From positions 1 through 10,588 of the forward strand of contig VSOD01000109.1 in NCBI GenBank assembly GCA_009774655.1: DNA of 10,588 nt, read 5' to 3'. The notes under the pieces are model-generated. The model worked only from the letters and a program-made list of their open reading frames with translations. It had not been told where the DNA came from and ran no database searches. Source of the DNA: Lachnospiraceae bacterium. Lineage in GTDB: Bacteria; Bacillota_A; Clostridia; Lachnospirales; Lachnospiraceae. Position 1 is the stretch's first letter. Each line of letters starts with the position of its first letter. Made by a program: the position numbers and the translations under genes. This document shows, in pieces, positions 6,472 to 10,588 of the stretch.

Positions 6472-8274
6472 TCAGCCGATTAATACCTTTTTCCCTTCAA
6501 AAGCAAATCCATATTTCCGAATACGCTCCGAAGGAAGCCCCTCGGCTTCCAGAGCTGCGGCATAGCGCTTTTCCTCGATCTGCAGGAGGGCGGCGTCTAC
6601 AGTATCCTGCAGGGTTGACTCATCCTCCGGGTCATGGACTTTGAATTCCATGATAATGGCATCGTCAAAGTGGATGTTGCTGTGTGCCGAGGCACTTACG
6701 GTTTTGTCTGCTGTATGTGCTGTGCCTGCTGTATCTGTTGCGCCTGCTTTACCGGGTGAAGCGGAAGAGAAAGCGGTATGCGTCGTAACGTTCCTGGGTT
6801 TCAGCACCACATCATAGCGCCCGAAGCCGCTTTCACGGTTTGAAGTAATGGTGTAGCGGTCAGCCAGCTCCACCATCAGGCCGAGGACAAAACCATGGTA
6901 GAACCGTTCCGGTTCCGTAGCCTCGGAGGGTTTATTGCCTGTATCAAAATTGCTGAATGTGGCAAGAGCGACTTTGTTCATGTAGTGGTTCATGGCTTTC
7001 TTATCGTGGAGCAGCAGGGCTTTGATAAAGTCATTGTAGGATGGTACATAAGTTTTGAACCAGCCCTCGATCATGTTCTGGAACATCAGGCGTACTTCTT
7101 TGTTGGTCAGTTTGAGAGCATATTCTTCTCTGCCTGTGTCGGGATCGAAGGTATGCGCCTCCACTTTCAGATATCCGCTGGCAAGCAGCAGGCTCCAGAT
7201 CGCGTATTCATTGTGATCAAGCTGGTCGAAGATGATCTGCTCGTCTATTTTGGTATGGAGCGTACCGCCTTGCAGCAGATTCTCCATAATGATCTTGACA
7301 TCCTTGCTGCCTTCCCGGATCAGCTTTCCCACCAGACTGTTGCTGCTGGTGTTGGCCCAGTAGGCGGAGAGCCTTTTTTCGTCGAGGAAATACAGAATTG
7401 ACCATGGATTATAGATATCGGTCTTTTGGCCAAAAGCAAACCCGTCATACCAGTCTTTGACACGCGCTTCCATATCTGTTAAACCAAACTCACATAAAGA
7501 AGCAGTCACCTCTTCCTGGGTGAAACCGAAAGAATCGGAATATTTATTTGAGGTTGATGTTATCACGGTCAGGTTATTCAGATCGGAAAAAATACTCTCC
7601 TTGCTGACCCGTGTGATACCGGTAAGAATAGCTCTTTCGAAATAGGCATTGGTTTTGAAGGTGGCATTAAACAGGCTTCTGAAAAAAGCGACAATCTCAT
7701 ACCAATAGCCATTGACATAGGCTTCCTGCATGGGGGTATCATATTCGTCCAGAAGGATAAGCGGTTTCCTTCCGTAATAGCGACCAAGATAATCGGACAA
7801 GGCCCTTATGGAATCGGCGGCAATGTAGTCCTCCATCTCCGGGGAAACTTTTCGGAACATATTTTTTTCGTCTTCATTCAGATGATCACTATCGAGCAGA
7901 AAATCATATTTATTATATAATTTCTTTATATTACGGCAGACAGCTTTTTTGGCTGAGGAGAAGGTTGTTTCCTTGATATCGGCAAAGGTCATGAAGATCA
8001 CCGGGTATGTGCCCTGCAGCTTACGGTACTTTTCCTCACGCCATATGTTCATCTGCATAAACAGATCACTTCGTCCGGCATAATCGATCGAGAAGAACTG
8101 CTCCACCATACTCATATTAAGAGTCTTACCAAAACGTCTGGGCCGGGTGATCAGCGTCACACTGTCGAAGTTCTCCCACCATTCCTTGATGAAAAGGGTC
8201 TTATCTATATAGAATGCGTTATTTTCGATCAATTCTTTATAGCTCTGACAGCCAATCCCGATAGTCCTTGCCAT
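6472..8274 (-). CDS. AAA-ATPase-like / PD-(D/E)XK nuclease-like protein, paralogue B with an insertion in the nuclease domain
   Basis: This 600-residue protein is colinear with paralogue A and shares all its landmarks: TRPRRFGKT (43-51), LILLDEYDTP (172-181), LTGITRVS (217-224), GFGRYDVVL (483-491, D488) and AIIMEFK (539-545, E543 and K545), then Q566 and Y571. The domains correspond to PF09820 and PF08011. The main difference is a low-complexity segment at about 494-535, rich in T, A, S and H, between the catalytic Asp and the E-x-K. It stretches that spacing from 16 residues in paralogue A to 55. The segment looks disordered and contains a six-residue tandem repeat. The core motifs on both sides are preserved, so the fold could tolerate it as a surface loop. 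The start is supported by GGAGG ten nucleotides upstream. It is the first gene of a two-gene minus-strand unit. The family call is firm; the role is unknown. Confidence 0.92.
   Translation of the reverse strand: MARTIGIGCQSYKELIENNAFYIDKTLFIKEWWENFDSVTLITRPRRFGKTLNMSMVEQFFSIDYAGRSDLFMQMNIWREEKYRKLQGTYPVIFMTFADIKETTFSSAKKAVCRNIKKLYNKYDFLLDSDHLNEDEKNMFRKVSPEMEDYIAADSIRALSDYLGRYYGRKPLILLDEYDTPMQEAYVNGYWYEIVAFFRSLFNATFKTNAYFERAILTGITRVSKESIFSDLNNLTVITSTSNKYSDSFGFTQEEVTASLCEFGLTDMEARVKDWYDGFAFGQKTDIYNPWSILYFLDEKRLSAYWANTSSNSLVGKLIREGSKDVKIIMENLLQGGTLHTKIDEQIIFDQLDHNEYAIWSLLLASGYLKVEAHTFDPDTGREEYALKLTNKEVRLMFQNMIEGWFKTYVPSYNDFIKALLLHDKKAMNHYMNKVALATFSNFDTGNKPSEATEPERFYHGFVLGLMVELADRYTITSNRESGFGRYDVVLKPRNVTTHTAFSSASPGKAGATDTAGTAHTADKTVSASAHSNIHFDDAIIMEFKVHDPEDESTLQDTVDAALLQIEEKRYAAALEAEGLPSERIRKYGFAFEGKKVLIG
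6709..6744. repeat. 18-bp imperfect tandem repeat, two copies, inside paralogue B
   Basis: The units 6709-6726 (TGCTGTATGTGCTGTGCC) and 6727-6744 (TGCTGTATCTGTTGCGCC) match at 15 of 18 positions. On the coding (minus) strand they give GATDTA and GTAHTA. They lie within the low-complexity insertion of the nuclease domain and suggest growth by replication slippage. Confidence 0.75.
7706..7852. repeat. High-identity block shared with paralogue A (copy 2)
   Basis: This is the counterpart of 5853-5999. The identical stretches are 7706-7758 (53 nt) and 7802-7852 (51 nt). Flanking parts of the two genes differ at many synonymous sites, for instance around the Walker A codons. Confidence 0.85.
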
Positions 8275-8319
8275 GGTAGATACTCCTCCCTCAACTAATA
8301 GACGCGATCCTTTTTGCTT

Positions 8320-8349
8320 ATCATATCACATATTTAACGAAATTGTAAA
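8320..8349 (-). promoter_or_regulatory. Promoter for the ATPase-nuclease gene pair
   Basis: On the minus strand there is TTTACA (plus 8344-8349), an 18-nt spacer and TATGAT (plus 8320-8325), preceded by TGA, so an extended -10. Transcription would start near 8313, giving a leader of about 39 nt with GGAGG before the ATG at 8274. Only 50 nt separate the two genes and I see no good promoter there, so both probably depend on this site. Confidence 0.65.
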
Positions 8350-8425
8350 TATATTACTTCTATATTTTCAATCTTTCTTAACAGTGCATTCCGGTTCATG
8401 GATTGATCCGCGGCTATAATCCTTT

Positions 8426-8455
8426 TTGACACGGTAAAAACAGGCATGTTATACT
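8426..8455 (+). promoter_or_regulatory. Strong promoter for the family 3 glycoside hydrolase gene
   Basis: A consensus TTGACA (8426-8431), an 18-nt spacer and TATACT (8450-8455), preceded by TGT, form the best promoter in the window. The predicted start is near 8462, with a leader of about 71 nt and AAAGGAG at 8514-8520. Confidence 0.8.
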
Positions 8456-8460
8456 TTTTA

Positions 8461-8495
8461 TATAGTTAACGGCATTAGAAAATTCGTTTACTATA
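8461..8495. promoter_or_regulatory. Inverted repeat at the transcription start of the glycoside hydrolase gene, possible operator
   Basis: TATAGTTAACG (8461-8471) and CGTTTACTATA (8485-8495) are inverted copies matching at 10 of 11 positions around a 13-nt AT-rich spacer. The left arm sits at the predicted transcription start, where a repressor could block the promoter. The repeat could also form a weak leader hairpin. The cognate regulator is not in the window. Confidence 0.5.
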
Positions 8496-8532
8496 AGAAA
8501 AAGGTGACAGAGTAAAGGAGCGTGATGAACAG

Positions 8533-10560
8533 ATGAGTCAAAAATGGACCAAAAAGGAACAGGACGGCTATGTCCTGATTGAAAATGAAGGCGGTCAGAC
8601 ACTGGGACTTGCGGCAGACAGCAAAGTCAAGATTTTAACGATGGACGGCTGCGCGTTTAAAGATTTCCTTGGTACCGGTGAGCTGGTGCCTTACGAGGAC
8701 TGGCGGCTTCCTTATGAGGAACGGGCGAAGGATCTGGCGGAGAGAATATCCATCGACGACATTGCGGGCCTGATGCTGTACAGCGCCCATCAGCTGATTC
8801 CGGCCAAAGGACCGCGGGCGGCAGCTTTTGGCGGAAGTTACGGTGGAAAGAGCTATGAGGAGAGCGGCGTGGATCCCTGGGAGCTGACGGATCAGCAGAA
8901 GGAATTTATCGTGAAGGACAAAGTGCGGCATGTGCTGATCATGGGACTGGAGAGCACGGAGACAGCGGTGCGCTGGAATAATAAACTGCAGGCGCTGGCG
9001 GAGAATTCCGGATTCGGTATTCCGGCCAACAACAGTTCAGATCCGCGGCACGGGGCAGGTTCCACGGCGGAATACATGGGTGTGACCGGGGAGGCGATTT
9101 CCAAATGGGCGAACGGCATCGGCCTGTCTGCGTCCTTCGATCCTGCGCTGGTAAAAGAATTTGGCGAGATTGCCTCGGCGGAATACCGTGCGCTGGGAAT
9201 CACCACCGCGCTTTCTCCGCAGATCGATCTGGCGACGGAGCCCAGATGGATGCGGTTTGCAGATACCTTCGGGGAACACACGCAGATGACGATTGATATG
9301 ACCAGGGCCTACTGCGACGGTTTTCAGACGACGCAGGATAGCGAGACGGGCTGGGGTAAGGACAGCGTCAACACGATGGTTAAACATTTTCCGGGCGGCG
9401 GCACCTGCGAGGGCGGCAGGGATGCCCACTATGCTTACGGGAAATATGCGGTCTATCCGGGCGGGAACGACAAGGAGCATCTGAAACCGTTCACAGAAGG
9501 GGCATTTTCACTGGACGGCAGGACGGGTAAGGCCAGCGCGGTAATGCCCTACTACACGATCTCTTATGACCTGGATCAGAAATATGGGGAAAATGTAGGT
9601 AACTCCTTCAATAAATACCTGATTCAGGATCTGCTTCGGGAAGAACTGGGTTATGAGGGCGTGGTCTGCACAGACTGGGGCATCACTCATGATATGGGAG
9701 AGACAGAAGAGGTCTTTGCCGGAAAATGCTGGGGCGTGGAGAAGCTGACGGAAGCGGAGCGTCACTGCAAGGCGATCGAGGCAGGCGTGGACCAGTTCGG
9801 CGGTAATAACGACGGGGCGCCTGTGTTGGAAGCCTATCGGATGTTGTGTGAAAAATACGGAGAAAAAGAGGCGGAGGCACGGTTCAGACGATCCGCTTAC
9901 AGGCTGCTTTTGAATATCTTCCGTACAGGGCTTTTCGAAAATCCGTATCTGAATCTGGAGGAATCCTTACATACGGTGGGCTGTCCGGACTTTATGGAAA
10001 AGGGTTACCAGTCCCAGTTAAAATCGGTGACTCTGCTGAAAAATAAAAACAAAGTGCTTCCGCTGAAAGAGGGTATCAGGGTTTATATTCCGGACAGGTT
10101 TATCAAATCACATATGAGCTTTATGAGTACGCCTACGGGAGACCGGACGGTGGTTTCCGCCGGGAAACGGGCGGCGGCAGAATATTTTACGGTGGTGGAT
10201 ACGCCGGAAGAGGCTGATGCGGCGCTGTGCTTCATAGAGTCTCCGATTTCCTGCGGGTATGATCCGGAAGACCGCAAGGCGGGCGGAAGCGGTTACGTGC
10301 CTGTCACACTGCAGTATCGGCCTTATCAGGCGGTAAGCGCGAGACGGCCCAGTCTGGCAGGCGGAGACCCACTGGAAGCCTCTGACGACCGCAGTTACCG
10401 CGATAAATGGAACAGGGCGGCCAATGAAGGGGATCTTGATCTGGTGGAAGAGATGCGCAAACGGATGGGCGATAAGCCTGTGATTACGATAGTTGCTTTG
10501 AAGAATCCCACGGTGATGAGCTGTCTCTTAAACACATATAAGAGCCACCGAGCCTCCTGA
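8533..10560 (+). CDS. Family 3 glycoside hydrolase (beta-glucosidase-like), 3' end missing and replaced by adapter sequence
   Basis: Family 3 enzymes release terminal beta-linked sugars by a retaining mechanism; the exact substrate cannot be read here. No signal peptide is visible, so it is probably cytoplasmic and acts on imported oligosaccharides. A short N-terminal module (1-60) precedes the TIM-barrel domain, which has SSDPRHGAG (168-176), SPQIDLATEPRW (228-239), KHFPGGG (284-290) and VVCTDWG (377-383) with the expected nucleophile D381. SVTLLKNKNKVLPL (498-511) starts the second, alpha/beta domain, which breaks off after NPTVM (658-662). Genuine sequence ends at base 10520. The last 13 residues and the TGA stop are read from sequencing adapter, so the true protein continues beyond the contig, probably by 60 to 100 residues. 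AAAGGAG lies 12 nt before the ATG. A consensus promoter and a possible operator precede it, which suggests regulated expression. Confidence 0.9.
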   Translation: MSQKWTKKEQDGYVLIENEGGQTLGLAADSKVKILTMDGCAFKDFLGTGELVPYEDWRLPYEERAKDLAERISIDDIAGLMLYSAHQLIPAKGPRAAAFGGSYGGKSYEESGVDPWELTDQQKEFIVKDKVRHVLIMGLESTETAVRWNNKLQALAENSGFGIPANNSSDPRHGAGSTAEYMGVTGEAISKWANGIGLSASFDPALVKEFGEIASAEYRALGITTALSPQIDLATEPRWMRFADTFGEHTQMTIDMTRAYCDGFQTTQDSETGWGKDSVNTMVKHFPGGGTCEGGRDAHYAYGKYAVYPGGNDKEHLKPFTEGAFSLDGRTGKASAVMPYYTISYDLDQKYGENVGNSFNKYLIQDLLREELGYEGVVCTDWGITHDMGETEEVFAGKCWGVEKLTEAERHCKAIEAGVDQFGGNNDGAPVLEAYRMLCEKYGEKEAEARFRRSAYRLLLNIFRTGLFENPYLNLEESLHTVGCPDFMEKGYQSQLKSVTLLKNKNKVLPLKEGIRVYIPDRFIKSHMSFMSTPTGDRTVVSAGKRAAAEYFTVVDTPEEADAALCFIESPISCGYDPEDRKAGGSGYVPVTLQYRPYQAVSARRPSLAGGDPLEASDDRSYRDKWNRAANEGDLDLVEEMRKRMGDKPVITIVALKNPTVMSCLLNTYKSHRAS

Positions 10561-10588
10561 GCATATAGGAAGCCGTAAGAGGGAGGAA
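10521..10588. other. Non-genomic tail: Illumina Nextera adapter read-through with sequencing errors
   Basis: The tail aligns without gaps to a Nextera i7-side read-through. Positions 10521-10539 match the Tn5 mosaic end CTGTCTCTTATACACATCT at 17 of 19; 10540-10554 match the next adapter part CCGAGCCCACGAGAC at 10 of 15; 10555-10562 are exactly TCCTGAGC, which I recall as the i7 index N704; from 10563 the start of the P7 tail ATCTCGTATGCCGTC is recognisable (ATATAGGAAGCCGT) before it degrades. Mismatches are mostly C or T replaced by A or G, as in low-quality read ends. Confidence 0.93.

Noticed and set aside
6895..7401. Plus-strand reading frame (168 codons) inside paralogue B
   Set aside because: It is antisense to a well-conserved coding region, has no ribosome binding site of note and no domain features.
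4712..8274. The ATPase genes as an IS21-like helper (IstB) or other transposition module
   Set aside because: No adjacent transposase, no terminal inverted repeats and no target duplications are visible. The C-terminal PD-(D/E)XK domain and the variant Walker A place them in a different family.
8415..8420. Perfect TATAAT on the plus strand upstream of the glycoside hydrolase gene
   Set aside because: No acceptable -35 lies 16-19 nt upstream, and the TTGACA/TATACT pair just downstream is much stronger.
10521..10539. Natural Tn5-type mosaic end marking a mobile element
   Set aside because: It is followed directly by adapter, index and P7-like sequence in library order, and no transposase or target duplication is present. 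A sequencing artefact is the simpler explanation.

Overview
The window looks like an end-of-contig fragment from a low-to-moderate-GC member of the Firmicutes, most likely a Lachnospiraceae-type clostridium. This rests on AGGAGG-type ribosome binding sites, a 448-residue Firmicutes-type phosphoglucose isomerase, a small TSCPD-domain protein beside a murG, and a pair of AAA-ATPase/PD-(D/E)XK proteins of a kind that is expanded in gut clostridia. I cannot name the species. No rRNA, tRNA, CRISPR array, transposase or phage gene is visible.

Layout. (1) Positions 1-768 (+) hold the C-terminal part of a membrane glycosyltransferase-like protein. The reading frame is open from base 1 but is interrupted by a TGA at 49-51. 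(2) A perfect 12-bp terminator hairpin at 794-825 separates it from a convergent gene at 847-1611 (-) for an unnamed membrane protein with three membrane segments. (3) Positions 1612-1864 carry divergent promoters, followed by a two-gene (+) operon: a TSCPD-domain protein (1865-2107) and a MurG-type GlcNAc transferase (2123-3205). (4) pgi (3281-4627, +) has its own promoter overlapping the murG stop. (5) A long hairpin at 4666-4710 separates pgi from two convergent (-) tandem paralogues (4712-6421 and 6472-8274), each with an N-terminal AAA-type ATPase domain and a C-terminal PD-(D/E)XK nuclease-like domain. They are probably transcribed together from a promoter at 8320-8349. (6) A divergent promoter region leads to a family 3 glycoside hydrolase gene (8533 onward, +).

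The right edge is not genomic. From 10521 to the end the sequence aligns without gaps to an error-laden Illumina Nextera read-through: Tn5 mosaic end, adapter, an exact i7 index TCCTGAGC, then a P7-like tail. The last 13 codons and the stop of the glycoside hydrolase ORF are therefore artefact, and the real gene runs off the contig at about 10520. The in-frame TGA near the left edge may also be an edge error, but could be a real mutation.

Themes. The genes are mostly housekeeping and carbohydrate related: wall precursor synthesis (MurG), glycolysis (Pgi), a cytoplasmic beta-glycosidase and a GT-C enzyme. The accessory element is the tandem ATPase-nuclease pair. One copy has a repeat-built, disordered insertion between its nuclease catalytic motifs, and the two copies share patchy blocks of perfect DNA identity. 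This pair is the best candidate in the window for an uncharacterised system. Its function is unknown, and nothing around it identifies it as a defence island.
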